From: Chiridota heheva
Lineage: Eukaryota > Echinodermata > Holothuroidea > Apodida > Chiridotidae
NCBI GenBank assembly: GCA_020152595.1
Contig: JAIGNY010003036.1
Span: 65,001-129,000, forward strand
Direction: 5' to 3'
DNA: 64,000 nt
In this document: in pieces, positions 23,577 through 60,324 of the stretch
How the letters are laid out: each line of letters begins with the position of its first letter
Position numbering within the stretch: the stretch's first letter is position 1
The notes under the pieces: generated by a model
Seen by the model: only the letters and a program-made list of their open reading frames with translations
Told to the model about the DNA's origin: nothing
The model's database searches: none
Position numbers and translations under genes: made by a program

Positions 23577-23902
23577 ACAAGACATGTACTCGTCTTATTG
23601 CATATATATCATCTTGTCGGTCATGTAATTTGTTTACGTTTAAAAATTTCGTGGTTTCGTAGCTTTACTACTGGCAAATTAGTTTTGGGTCTTTTTTTAA
23701 AGGATTATTGTAACCTAAAATTTAGAAATATAGCACCATTTTGCATCTAGACATTCCTTAACTTCAAAAAAATACCACCTCCACTCAGACCTACCCACAG
23801 GATGGCGATCAATATATAAGTAACATATCAATGAATAATAGGCCGGTCCATGTGAAAAATGTCCGGGCCGGTTGCAAGACCCAGTCCGCCCCTGACAACA
23901 GA

Positions 23903-24571
23903 CCTTATAATTAAAGTGAAATTGGGAAATTTGATTCCCTCCTCCCCCACCCCCTCCACCCCTTTCTGCTTTTACACCCCATCTCATTTAGTATACATTA
24001 CCATTTTAAAAAAAACGTGCTAGCTTTCAGGAAAAATAGTTTTTTTTCCTAATTACGATACTACGTTATTTTGGAAGCCCGATCCTTATCAGTGTGTTGC
24101 CCATACTTCGAAATTAAGATTTTCCGAATTAGTTCCAAATCATGATTTTTAATTTTCCTATATTTCCGAAAGTTTTAAAACATTTATTTTTATCCCTAAA
24201 TTTGAACAAGAGTAAATTTCATACCAATTTAATTTTCTTTTGCCACATTTTCGCCCTTCTTTAAAGCTACGTTCTATTAAGCAGTTGGAAAGGATTAACA
24301 GAATTCGATCTTTTATTTTTATTTAGTAGACTAAGATAGATAACAAGTTTCAAAACATGACTAAAAACATCAGAAATAATTACGATATTTGCTTTCCTTG
24401 TCATCATGATATATTTCAAATTTTAATATATATTTATTGAATGATAATTTTACAGATATTTTTGTATTTAGTGGGCCAACGGCAATTTCTCTCCAATACA
24501 TCACGTAGTCTAACACTTATTATGACAAAGTAAACAAGTCTGTGTAAACGTTGCAATGTTAATAAAGTTTT
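23903..24571. other. Region beyond ODAD3 3' end
   Basis: AT-rich intergenic sequence between the hAT element and the ODAD3 polyadenylation signal. A pyrimidine-rich stretch is at 23938-23966. I see nothing coding. Confidence 0.6.
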
Positions 24572-24577
24572 TTTATT
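24572..24577 (-). terminator. ODAD3 polyadenylation signal
   Basis: AATAAA on the minus strand, only 13 nt past the ODAD3 stop codon, implying a very short 3' untranslated region. Confidence 0.7.
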
Positions 24578-24589
24578 CTATTTTGAAAT

Positions 24590-49876
<25,287 letters not shown>

Positions 49877-50193
49877 TTAGGAGATCAAGAAGGGCGACTT
49901 TTGGTGGGACTAAAGGATAAACAGCTAATTTGTCCTCCAAACACGAAAACCCTTTGCACATCTTTTTTCTCAAAACAAATATTCAAATATTACGCTTTTG
50001 TTGTGTTTAAAAATGCGCGTGTACCTTTTAGGTTTCCATATAACGCGCAGGCGCTTTTGTTCTGGTCGGCCAGCTAGCAGCAAGTAACCAAACGCGCATT
50101 ATGTTTCCGGATATGTGCTCCTACAGTCAAACGCGTACATACCAGCATACGCGCTGACTTCTGTGCTTGTTTTAATGCCGTTTGCAACGCTTT

Positions 50194-50208
50194 GATATGC
50201 ATGGAAAC
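50194..50208. promoter_or_regulatory. Candidate RFX X-box upstream of ODAD3
   Basis: The reverse complement of 'gatatgcatggaaac' begins GTTTCCATG and matches 11 of 14 positions of the RFX X-box consensus GTHNYYATRRNAAC by my count. It lies about 320 nt upstream of the ODAD3 start codon. RFX factors control many motile-cilia genes. The right half-site is poor, so this is suggestive only. Confidence 0.25.
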
Positions 50209-50238
50209 GTAGTTTTTTACGTCAAATCATAATAATAG

Positions 50239-50925
50239 GGAGCTTAGATTTCACGACGCGGAGAAGTGCGACGGGGAAGTTAATCGACCGTGTACGTCAT
50301 CGTACTGACTTCCCCGTCATGTTGGGTTTGCACTGTAATTTTTACGACGGGGAATATGACAGTCATGTAACCAGTCATGCGATTACCCTCGGCGACATAT
50401 CTTAGTAGGCTAGCGATGTTCGATCGTAGCAGACGACGCTCCAATTAAAGTACAACTTTTATAAGAATGGCGAGCCTTCATCGAGTTTGTGAAGCAAAAG
50501 GAAAAGTCACGATTGGATCAACTTCTTCGCAAGTGGCCCGAAGTTCATACCCTATGTGATAAACATATGTGAAATTTCCCAAAATGTACCAGTAGAACGT
50601 AAATTATCTGAGCGCCGATGAAAATGCAAATACTTCATAATTCTTTACTGTAAACTTTTACAAATTAAAAATAACACTGACAAAATTTGAGTCAACTTTT
50701 CATTTGATGAGCATAAAAACGGTGGTAATTGCTCAGTTTTATCTTAAAAACGCAGATTGGTATTACAACATGACTATCCCAAGTTGCAGTTTTCAGCACA
50801 ACGTGAAAATACCCTACACCCGATGTAAAGCTTCAAGGATAACAAGGTGAAGTAGTCTCATGCGCAGAACGTCGAACGTGACGTCATTTAATTGCAGAGG
50901 TCCGCGTCGTGAAATCTAAAGCTCC
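50239..50925. mobile_element. 687-bp MITE with ~23-bp TIRs between divergent genes
   Basis: GGAGCTTAGATTTCACGACG at 50239 is nearly the inverse of the right end, where 'gcgtcgtgaaatctaaagct' ends at 50923 (one-base length difference). A second inner palindrome around 'gacggggaagt' / 'acttccccgtc' lies at about 50271-50323. No clear target duplication is seen. It occupies much of the shared upstream region of ODAD3 and the plus-strand gene. Confidence 0.82.
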
Positions 50926-51725
50926 TTAATGCAACTTACTGTACAAAACAAATTTCTGCACACATAGACGGAGTGACGGCAAAATGGTGAACAAAAATTG
51001 CGCTTACGGGCACGCTGCGGGTTTGAAAATCTGATTGCTGCTACCCAGAATAGATGAATAGTTGGCAAACTGAATTTTGTCTATCCTATTTGCTAAAAAC
51101 TTTAAAGATCCGGAGAAGTGCCATAAATGAATCAAAGCTTGCGTCAGGCCTCGCGAACATCTAAATTAGGCTAAATGTCAACGCATATTGGTAATGCACG
51201 ATTAAATTTGCGGATTTGAGGCTTATTTTCCCCACATAGTTACCGCATTGCTATGGAGCTTGTGGCCCATTTGAAAACCTGGAGAGGTTACTTCAACCAA
51301 TCACTAGTCTTTATTAGTAGTAAACAAACAATCAGTGGGTGATATGAGATCGCACCTTTCCCATAAACAATAAAAGTTTCTGACAATTCATTTATCAAAA
51401 TTAGCAATATTTGCTTTTATTTTTTGTTTGTTATTAATTACCAAAGATGTCGGACTTTTGAAAGATGAGAGTACATGATTTTTACTTTAATTTTATTAAT
51501 ATTTATATCCCAGTTACTGTGTAAACGCGTATTTATCTGTGTGCGTAAAATATCACATTTTATATGCTGCGCTTTCTGTTAGATCAAGCAAACACATTGT
51601 GACGTCACAAAATAAGACAAACCGATTTGTTTGTGGTAAGTTCCTTTTTCCAATCATTTTATCTTTAGCGCTTCGATATAGCATTCTACTTTCCTACACC
51701 GTAGTAAAATTCATAAATTACGACA
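50926..51725. other. Upstream region of the plus-strand glycoprotein gene
   Basis: No exon assigned. A pyrimidine-AG acceptor-like site ('cctacaccgtag', ending 51706) could join an upstream untranslated exon to the first coding exon. Confidence 0.4.
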
Positions 51726-51749
51726 ATGAATCGGTTGATCATTCTATAA
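51726..51749 (+). promoter_or_regulatory. Seven-codon upstream ORF abutting the main start
   Basis: ATG at 51726 opens a frame MNRLIIL and its TAA stop (51747-51749) is directly followed by the ATG of the main frame at 51750. If transcribed as one leader, this arrangement could allow termination-reinitiation. It could equally be chance. Confidence 0.3.
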
Positions 51750-54700
51750 ATGGTTTCCACACTCGTATTCCTCATCACGCCTGTTGAGTACACGGGGATT
51801 ACGCCCCCTCCGGAGATGCCTGCAGCCATCCTGCAGCCCACGGAGACAACCAATATGCAGCCCACGGAGACATCCATTCTGCAGCTCACGGATACATCCT
51901 TCCCACAGCCCACTGCCAATGATTTCAAGGGAAATGTCTCGGCGACGCACTGGGTAACAATTTTCAAACAAATTTCAGGAATATATTTGGCTTCTGTCCG
52001 ATAACAGTTTCAGCTGAGGTCCTGTGAATATTGTACGATCCTTAAGAAGGATCATATTGTTTGCAATTTTCCCCTTTTCCCCATCTATCAAGTTGGGCCT
52101 CGCGGCCTATTACGCTAAAAAACAAATTATAATTTAGACCTACTAGGAGTAACGTTAGTCTGAAACAATACGAGCAATATTTTATGTTTTCTTTAGGTTC
52201 CGGAAGTTGATCGCTCTGCGGATTTGGTCATCAATGACGACAAAATCGAACAGATCTTGGCACCACTGATAATGCCCATAATGAAAATGCCGATTATGAG
52301 AATGAACCGCTTAAGGTAACTGTTTGTAACGTTATGGAAAAGAAGTAAATATAAGGACACAGAATGTTGTATCAACAGATCAACGAGAAGAGATAAAACC
52401 AGGCCCTGGGAAGAAAAATGAATACCGCAGACTTTAACCTAATGGCCACAACGTAAAGCAGCAAAAGGAACGCTCATACGGTCAGACGTAAAATGAAAGA
52501 AGCTTAAACTGAGTATTCCTTGCAGAGAACATTGAGTTAAAATAATGTGTCTAGGCCCTACAGTTTTGCTATATAAAGAGAGGTCACAAGAAAGTAGTTG
52601 ACTTAGTTACACTTTACTATTTTCTGAGTAATGTATACAAATAAAATAAAAAGAGGGAAGGGTCTGGGGGGAGTAATCTTGTCTCCCCGTATAAGATAGT
52701 TATTCCGCATTTATGCAATATGATGTGCGATGATTATATATCTTTATACTTGTAGCCCGCAAGCAAACGTTTGGACGCTCGGCGCTGCTTTGAATAACAG
52801 CCTCCCTGTTCTACCAGACATAAGCCTCAGTGACATCCAGGTGAGCTTCACTTTGCGTTTGTCATATAATGATTCAATCCTAGACTCAAACATTGGCCAT
52901 AGGGAGGGGAGTTTGTCCCTGCTACTCTCCTCACCTCTTAGATGTTTACATCAAAAGACCTTTGGACCAGCCCCCCCCCTTCCCCCTTCCCATCCACTCC
53001 CCGACATACACACCCGGTACCTTCCCATCCCATAAGTTTGGATGATGGTCAGGGCACTGGACACAAAACTTAGATAATTCGCTCAGTGGTCCGAGATGTT
53101 AATCTTGGGAGATAAAGGATACATAGACCTGTAGACAGACGGGACTTTAAAGTGATCGAGGTTGATATCTTGGTCTGTTCGTGAGATAACAATGTTTAAA
53201 GATGCTACAAGATACCGGTAAAGTTTGAAAATAACTGGTATACTGAGGAAGTTTTCCTCTGAAATTCAATTTCTTTACATGACCCTTTTTGAAAATTTAT
53301 TTATATAACTTCACTGATTATTTTTCATTTACTTCTTTTAATTTCTTAAAATGCATGATATCTTCGACGAAGTAAAATAGCAATCATTTTCTCATTTCAT
53401 TTAGAATTTTACACTCACATCTTTGATGAATGCGTTGCGTTCTCAGGAACAAGCTATCGTCAAAGTTTTGAGCGGCCATTTTGGATGGGTTAAGATATAC
53501 GATGTGGCAGTTTTCATCTCAGATATTGGTAAGACCTTTCTTCAAGTGATTGTTGATAATATGAATGATATTATTTGTTGGTTAACCCATAATCAGACAG
53601 GGGTGTAGAAAGGATTACCTCTCGGGGAGGAAAGGGGGAAACAAATAACCCGGTGACAAATTAAGTGGAAATATTGTATTCGGGTTACTTAAGTTTCCAT
53701 CAAAAGTTGCTGGTAATCGACAAATCCCCTTCAGTTTCGAAAATTTTCCTTCGGCTAATTTCAGGAAAGTTTTGGCCAATTTTGGGAAAATGATGACCAG
53801 TTCTCGGTAGATTTTGGTCAGAATTTATCAAAAACTGGCCAAAATTGCATGTTTTAATAAGTTTAATAAATCTTAAAGATTTTGTTTTTACCTCTCAACC
53901 GGGAAAACGCATGCAACCGGGAAGGTGAGGCTCTCATGGGCAGTTTTCCCCTAGTCAGATAACATACGACAGACAACTATCAGACTATGGCCAAATGCAT
54001 CGGCTGTACACAATTTTAAATTTCATTCTTTTTGTTGTAGGCTATATACTGATATAAGGAGTTAAAAATGTATTTAGCAAGTTTAAAATACTATTGTATT
54101 CAAATTGGTAGCTCGCCAGTACTATTTTTAATGGCAGATAGGCATCGTAATTTGTAAAATTATAGGTCGTATGATAGGTCAAAATAAAAATCTCAATATT
54201 TGTGCAACGATATCTCACTCAGTATTGTAAGTAGTGCGTAGCATGTAGGACATACTGAGTGAGATGTTTATCTCACTAATTTTTTCCCTGCCCGCTTCCT
54301 CCGCCTTTGTAACCAGACAGTGGGCATATATTCTAAAAAAATTCCACGTTTTTCTATTCAAAGCGGTTTTAACGGTCACAGCAGATGCACTAATAAGGAT
54401 GTGCAACGATGAGGAGTTCCGTGGCTCTTCTCTTACGGTAGGTCAAATTATTTCATCAATTTATCTGTTGACTGTTTGAGAAAAATAAACAGTTGCTAGC
54501 ATTTTCTTAAATTTTGCTGTGTAACACACATGTTAATCACAAAATCTACTGTATTTTTGTTAACAATCTTTATACATTTGTAAGATTAAGTTTACCAATA
54601 CTTCTTTATAGTCTGGAAAGTGTAAACAGGTAAAATGTTTGTACAAGATTCGATAAGATTCTTTAAGATTTCGATGTAAATCCCGAAATCTGCTGTATTT

Positions 54701-55779
54701 TTCTTGATTTATTAATCTTTCTTTTTGTATTTTCTTAAAACTCTACAATCTTTAAACACATTTGTAAGATTATGTTCACCGACACTTGTTTATATAATCT
54801 GGAAGTTTAAAATATTTGTACAAGATTTGATAAGAGTCTTCATTCCAAAACGCTGGTGGGAAAACATTAAGAACGGTGAATTACAATGGAAACTGAAGTG
54901 GGTGACTTCAAAATGTATTATTGTCTTGAAGAATTAGGTAAAAAAAAAAACACCTTTCTAAATAATCTTTAACCAATTATATTTTTCTTTAAAAATACTT
55001 TCCTACATATCTCTGTAGACCTTAAATAGTTTTGACAGATAGGCCTTAAAAACGTTTGCTTTCTGCCATGGTACAGTATGTCGTTTTGCAGACAAAAAAA
55101 CCGATAATTATTTGTGACCCGTTGATTTTTGTTCATTTCTATCAGCAAATCGAAAAAAAAAAAAATTCGGGAATTATCTGCAATTGATTCAAGTTTGTGT
55201 GTTACTTGTATTAATCCTTTAAATGCCTTCCCTTTTTCTTTTCAATAATTTAGGCTTTTATCGGCGTTTTTCGGGCAAACGTCACTCTCGATACAAACCG
55301 AGGAGACGCAGGTACGTTTTTACGGCGTTGCTGACATTTTCAAACTTCACTTACAGTTGTAAAGAAAAAGTTAGAGGGTGAATGAAATACCTGTATCGTG
55401 GCGTATCACGACTAACCTGATGACGTGCTTGACCTACTGATAAGCCCTCTATTTGTTTGTATCTGTCACATCATTGTTGTATATAGGGTGCGTATATGTG
55501 GAAGGAAAGAGGGGTGGGGGTAGGGGTGGGGTCAGGGGTGGGGGTAGGGGTGGGGTTTGGGTGGGGGTAGGGGTGGGGTGAAGTGGGGTAGGGTGAAGGG
55601 GGTGAAGGGGAAGTGAGGGTGAGGGGGATGCGGAGACATTTCAATTGCAAATTGCGGAGACATTTCAATTGCAAATTATATTTGTATTTGTGGCAAAACT
55701 ATTTGCATATCAACCATGATCTAAACACGCTAACTACGATAACTGCAGTATATATCCCAATTATTTGTTAGGATTGAAA

Positions 55780-55855
<76 letters not shown>

Positions 55856-56068
55856 GTTCTAAACAAGGTACATAGAGCAAAATGCATTAGTTGAATATAT
55901 TCCACATTCTCTTAGCATATCTCTGAAAAATTTCATTTTCTCTTCTCTTATGCAGATTTCCGTCACCACCAAGCGACTTCGCAGGGCAAATTCTTCTTCA
56001 CAATTCTTACAACATCAATGTTCTCAATTACCAATATAAGTAACCAAAATCCACAACACCTTCATTGA
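51750..56068 (+). CDS. Unrecognised glycoprotein-like gene, about seven exons
   Basis: Proposed exons are 51750-51953, 52197-52315, 52756-52840, 53405-53528 (or to 53545), 54321-54437, 55254-55311 and 55956-56068, ending at TGA. Phases agree at every junction except between exons 4 and 5. There either a weak GT at 53546 is used, giving in-frame KTFLQ then WAYIL, or a small exon is missing. The product is about 280 residues. I do not recognise the family. The N-terminal part has a QPTET-type Thr/Pro-rich repeat, as in mucin-like stalks. Five N-glycosylation sequons (NVS, NNS, NFT, NVT, NIS) occur across the exons, which favours a secreted or surface protein. The short hydrophobic start MVSTLVFLIT is a weak signal peptide, so another 5' exon may exist. 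It lies head-to-head with ODAD3. Confidence 0.55.
53740..53850. repeat. Degenerate ~20-bp-period repeat (locus 2)
   Basis: Short run of phrases such as 'aggaaagttttggccaattt' and 'gggaaaatgatgaccagttc', similar in style to the loci at 16660, 58480 and 62490. It lies in intron 4 of the unrecognised gene. Confidence 0.45.
54211..54274. repeat. Short hairpin
   Basis: 'atctcactcagtat' at 54212 and 'atactgagtgagat' at 54252 are exact inverse arms separated by about 26 nt. It lies just upstream of exon 5 of the unrecognised gene. Function unknown. Confidence 0.75.
55503..55630 (+). repeat. G-rich minisatellite with quadruplex potential
   Basis: Repeated 'ggggtgggggtagg' type units give dozens of G runs of three or more on the coding strand, inside the last intron of the unrecognised gene. 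Two copies of 'gcggagacatttcaattgca' follow at about 55629 and 55655. Confidence 0.85.
55785..55854. repeat. (TA)n microsatellite
   Basis: About 70 bp of uninterrupted TA, in the last intron of the unrecognised gene, about 100 nt from exon 7. Confidence 0.97.
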
Positions 56069-56496
56069 AATATATAAAATAACAAAAAGTAAGCAAATTT
56101 CAACCGATTTATATTTTTATAAATTTGAAAATACAATTGTTTCTTGTAATTACTGTCTTGTGTTTTTGTTGTTTTTCTTATTGCTTTTAGGCGCCACATA
56201 CAGGCAATGCAAAAGCTACGCGAAGAGAGCTGGTGTGTGTGGAGAGGGGAAGGGGCGGCGGCGGAGGGAGGGCGGTGGGGCAGCGGCAGGGGTCATGGAA
56301 AGCTACAAAAATGGCCCCCTATGATATTAACTGATTGAAGCCTTACGAAACCCTCGTTTGGTCGTTGATCATGCGCAGATGACAATATCCTCAAAATTGA
56401 TGTTTTACAGCTGTCCGCAGCCATTAGAAATGTGGAATAAAACGTTTAAGAGGATACCATAACAAAATGGCCTACAGGATTGGAAATGTTCACACA

Positions 56497-56568
56497 CCGT
56501 TGATAGCTCAGTTGGTAGAGCGGAGGACAGTAGATAATAACGGAGTAATAGGTCGCTGGCTCGACGGA
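56497..56568 (+). pseudogene. tRNA-Tyr pseudogene with intron and T-arm deletion
   Basis: CCGTTGATAGCTCAGTTGGT, then 'agagcggagga', follows tRNA-Tyr. The loop 'cagtaga' keeps a GTA anticodon but has A instead of the conserved T33. An intron-like insertion follows, as is usual for nuclear tRNA-Tyr genes. The T-arm core (normally about 11 nt with the B box) is deleted between 'cgctgg' and 'ctcgacgga'. Acceptor ends still pair. Loss of the B box makes transcription unlikely. Confidence 0.8.
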
Positions 56569-56796
56569 TAAGTTTTATATAAATTTAAGTAATTGATTCC
56601 CATAAACCACTTTGTTTCCCCTTGTCACTTTTGAAGATCATTTATCGCCAGGTCAGGTTCCACCAGCGAAATCATTTCATTTTCCAAATTTGAACTGGAA
56701 CATGCTTTTTTGCTCAATCCGGGGTTATTCAGGTACTGAATGAAAGCCGCGTAACCTAGTAAATGGCATGTTTTAGATGCCATGCTTAAGACACGA

Positions 56797-56989
56797 CGAC
56801 AACGAGTGAACACACAATTACAATGACGGGGTCGTCGCCTGCGTATTCAGTTATTATAGTAACAATGCTATCACTAAACGCCTAATACGACCCGGACGAG
56901 AACCCAGGTAGGACGTACGGACAGACATAACATCGACAACCAAGTCAATGTCCACGGCCTTTGATAACCAGTCGTGGTACACTGGCGTG
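56797..56989 (-). mobile_element. SINE, headless copy with 13-bp target duplication
   Basis: It is the minus-strand copy of the SINE body, beginning 'cacgccagtgtaccac'. GCTTAAGACACGA flanks it at 56784-56796 and 56990-57002. It lacks the tRNA-like head and starts within a base or two of where the 9595 copy starts. Confidence 0.9.
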
Positions 56990-57338
56990 GCTTAAGACAC
57001 GATTTAATCAAGCTTATATGTGTTTTTCATCTCGATCACATGATTCGATTCAAGATACCTTAGCTACTAAAGTAAATTGATACATCAATTAAATTATCAA
57101 ATCAGCTACAGATCTGCTACTGATGACGTAAGGGGCACATGGGTACATCCCCTGCCTATTTCAAAGTGGGCTGGGTCACTACTTTATTCCATCTAAACAA
57201 TCAATTTCTTCGAAACTATATTCTCAGCAAAATTTGTGTTCATTAGCTTTGGTTTATGCTTGAACAAACTTTATCCATTCTTATAAAAAAAAAAATTCTT
57301 AGAAAAGTGAAATAGCCAGGATTCTCAACGTGTATATA

Positions 57339-57435
57339 CCGTCGATATCTCAGTTGGTATAGCGGAGGAATGAAGTCTAGTAACTTGGTAACTGAATAAT
57401 CCTTTGGTCGCATGGTTCGATTTCGGCTCGACGGA
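57339..57435 (+). pseudogene. tRNA-Tyr-like pseudogene with intron
   Basis: CCGTCGATATCTCAGTTGGT and the 3' part 'ggttcgatttcggctcgacg' match tRNA-Tyr, with a complete B box and pairing acceptor ends. The D stem has two mismatches. The anticodon position reads GAA in my alignment instead of GTA, and about 22 nt of intron-like sequence follows. It lies about 840 bp from the other copy. Confidence 0.75.
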
Positions 57436-57887
57436 TACCTTTTAATAAAACTTGTATACAAATTTGTATCTCAATCACATAAATTGTTTCAGAATATCTT
57501 GAATTGAATTCATAGGAAAAAATGTACGGACGATATCGGTTTAAAAACCGGTTATTTCTAAAGGCTTTGCGAATCAAACGGCCATCAGTAGCCAATCAGC
57601 GTTCGAGAATGACTACGGGAGGGCAGGCTATTTCGTTCTTTGTATCTCTTTATCAAGTTCGTAAACACTGTATATTAAGCAAGTAATATTCCATTTGTGT
57701 AGTCCAAAAGCGCATTGAATTTTGCACAGAAAATACCAAATTTTCCGCCATTTTCCCAACATTGGCACGAGAGCGGGCCCCTGGATTTCGCGCTCGGACA
57801 GAAACCGATGCATGGCGAGCTAGTCGGAAATATTTAATATCTGCTCCTGCCATTAAGAGCAAACAATTTTATTGGATAAGCTCGCAG

Positions 57888-58165
57888 AAGCTTTTCGAGA
57901 GGGCGCCGAATGCTCAAAATTGTAATGAAAATATTCTCACGTTGTAAATATTTTTTCTCAAAAGTGTATTCTTACATCAGAAACATGAAAACCATTCTTA
58001 GACCCCAACTAATGAAGTCAATGAGATCATGCATTTGAACATTCGTCCCTAAATGATATTCCTTTTAACTGTTTAACTAACTGACTAACTTTAGTTCGGA
58101 ATTTACACGATTTTGAGCAATTTTCTGCTACCAAAATAACGCTGAAAAACGCTATTACCTTCCTG
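57888..58165. repeat. Dispersed repeat, second copy of the 48365 family
   Basis: Shares ordered blocks with 48365-48700 but is more diverged and has internal deletions. Confidence 0.65.
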
Positions 58166-58479
58166 CGGTCTGCCCCCTCGGCGACTAGCACATCGATCCT
58201 GGATTTGACACATTATTAAGCAATTTTTTGCTCTGAAAATCGCGAGAAGTGCAGGGATTCCTATAGTGTTGTCCCATACAGCTTCGCCCAATAGATGTGA
58301 CGCATTTTAAAGCCCTTTTCTGTTATTAAAACCATGACATACGTAGGGCATCTTGCGAAACCCTGGGTTCCCACCAGGGCTTCACGGCTTCGCCCCTATA
58401 GCATGCTTAGAGTTGACACAATTTTAAGCCCCCTAATAATGAAAGGGATACAAAGTTATTTTCTTTGGGAAATCTTCTG

Positions 58480-58760
58480 CAATTTTAGGAAAATTTCTTT
58501 CAATTTCCGGGAAACTTCTCCTACAATTTTCGGGAATATTCCTTTGTTCTCGTAAAATTTGCTTCCATTTTCATTAAATTTCCTTCATTTTCGGGATATT
58601 TTCTTCAATATTTAAGAAAACTTCTTCAATTTTCAGGAAATTGTCTTCATTTTGCGGAAATTTTCGTGATATTATTTTTAATATTTGGGCAGTTTTTTTA
58701 AATTTTCATGAAATTTCCTACATTTTGCGGTAATTTTCTTCAAAGTTTTTATTTTTTATT
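58480..58760. repeat. Degenerate ~20-bp-period repeat (locus 3, inverted)
   Basis: Repeated phrases 'tttcttcaattttcaggaaa', 'cttcattttgcggaaatttt' at about 20-bp steps. This is the complement-strand version of the family at 62490-62700. Confidence 0.65.
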
Positions 58761-59103
58761 TTTCGGAAGTTAAATCTGACTCTCACTATAACTTTCTCTT
58801 TTCTATTTTTAAGTGATTCGAAGCTCTATTAACAAATTTCCTACTTTATTTATATAATTGAATTATACAAGGATAAATATACGCGTCATAAGACTTTATG
58901 GAAAGTCAACTCATTCATGATTCATAATTTCTGCATTCAAGAAAATCATAGACCGTGACCAGATAACTATGACTAAACGCCCCCAGTATTCAGGTAATAC
59001 CAATTCGGCGAATGACATCAGTCAAGGTCCACAGGTCGTCAAAAATAGATCAAGGATTTTTGCCTCTTAGATGCACAAACCGTGGCAAAATGAAAGTGAT
59101 ATA

Positions 59104-59690
59104 TTCAGATATTTTACGTAATAATAATAATAAAGTACAGCGCCATTACTAAAAAGATATTCTATCGCGCTTTCCAATCAAGATGTAAAATAATAAAACA
59201 CACTGAGAAACTGCCAAAAGAACTAAAGAAGAATCAAATTAAAAAATTAATTAAAGGCCAGCTTGAAAAGGTGAGTTTTTAGGTTACGTTTGAATGAGAT
59301 AAATGATGAATTAGACTTTACTGAATCGGGCAGGTCATTCCATAGTTTGGGACCGATGGAACAAAATGCACGAGAACCGAACGAAGTATGAGTACGGGGT
59401 AGAGAAAGAGGAGGATTACATGAGCTGCGTGTATTATATGTGGATTTACGGAACTGAATTAGCTGTTTGAGGTAGGCTGGTGCCTGATTATGAATACATT
59501 TAAAACAAGACACAGAACTTTAAATTGGATAAGTTTAACAATAGGAAGCCAATGCAGTTCTTTAAGGCAGCTTGAAGCACTATCGAATTTGCGTTTTTGC
59601 AAAACAACTTTAGCTGCCTGGTTCTGAATTGATTGCATTGGTAATACACTAGAAGTGGGCAGCCCAGCAAACACAGCATACGTAAGACTT
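59104..59690 (-). mobile_element. L2-type LINE 3' fragment
   Basis: Minus-strand frames give QNQAAKVVLQKRKFD, LKELHWLPIVKLIQFKVLCL, then APAYLKQLI, FGSRAFCSIGPKLWNDLPDSV and LKTHLF. The 3' region contains 'gcgctgtactttattattat' (minus strand), the usual L2 tail. One frame change separates the two parts. It is the same group as 11585-12055. Confidence 0.9.
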
Positions 59691-60324
59691 AATAAGACTT
59701 TCTAAAGTTAAAGAAAGTTCATGAAAAGCATAAGCGTAGGAACATGTTCTTCATTGGGAGGGGGGTGGACGGGAGGGGGGACACATATATGCTACATAGA
59801 TATACTGTGATCTCATCGTAACACCAATCATGCCAATATTGGCCAGCAATTTGTGTCTTGTTATTATAACATATTATGACAGAATAATTAGGTGTTTATG
59901 ACAGCAGTTATTCTTTGCTTTTCCTTGATGATATACCAAATGCATTGGTCACAAGCATTAATCAAAATTGTATTTTTTTGCACTCCACCCCAGCTTGTTG
60001 GTTTGGCAGTTTTGATCTTCTGACCAATAGGAAAGCTTTAGACTCGTCTTGCATAAAGTATACTAAACGGGATATGATATTATAGATATATATGATTTGT
60101 TTATCATAAGGTGCGATTTCATCCCAAAATAATGTATGGCAGTATGAGCAGCATAGGTCGAAAGAAATTTTAGTTGAAGTGGCAAAACATGATGAGGGAG
60201 GGGAGGGGGCTGAGCATCCTTTAAATTATACTTTATTAAAGCATGTTTGTATTCTTTCTTACAAAAAATGATAATGATTAGCATATTTTCGGGTACAAGC
60301 GCACCCCCTGCCCTATATGGCGAG

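Larger units (their letters stand above)
22290..23894 (+). mobile_element. hAT transposon, 1,605 bp, with 14-bp TIRs and 8-bp TSD
   Basis: CAGGGGCGGACTGG at 22290-22303 is the exact inverse of 23881-23894. The flanking ACAACAGA copies are perfect. The inside holds relics of a hAT transposase on the plus strand, split by a 277-bp SINE. The N-terminal zinc finger and the main catalytic region are missing, so the element cannot move by itself. The perfect target duplication argues that insertion was not ancient or that this site decays slowly. Confidence 0.95.
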
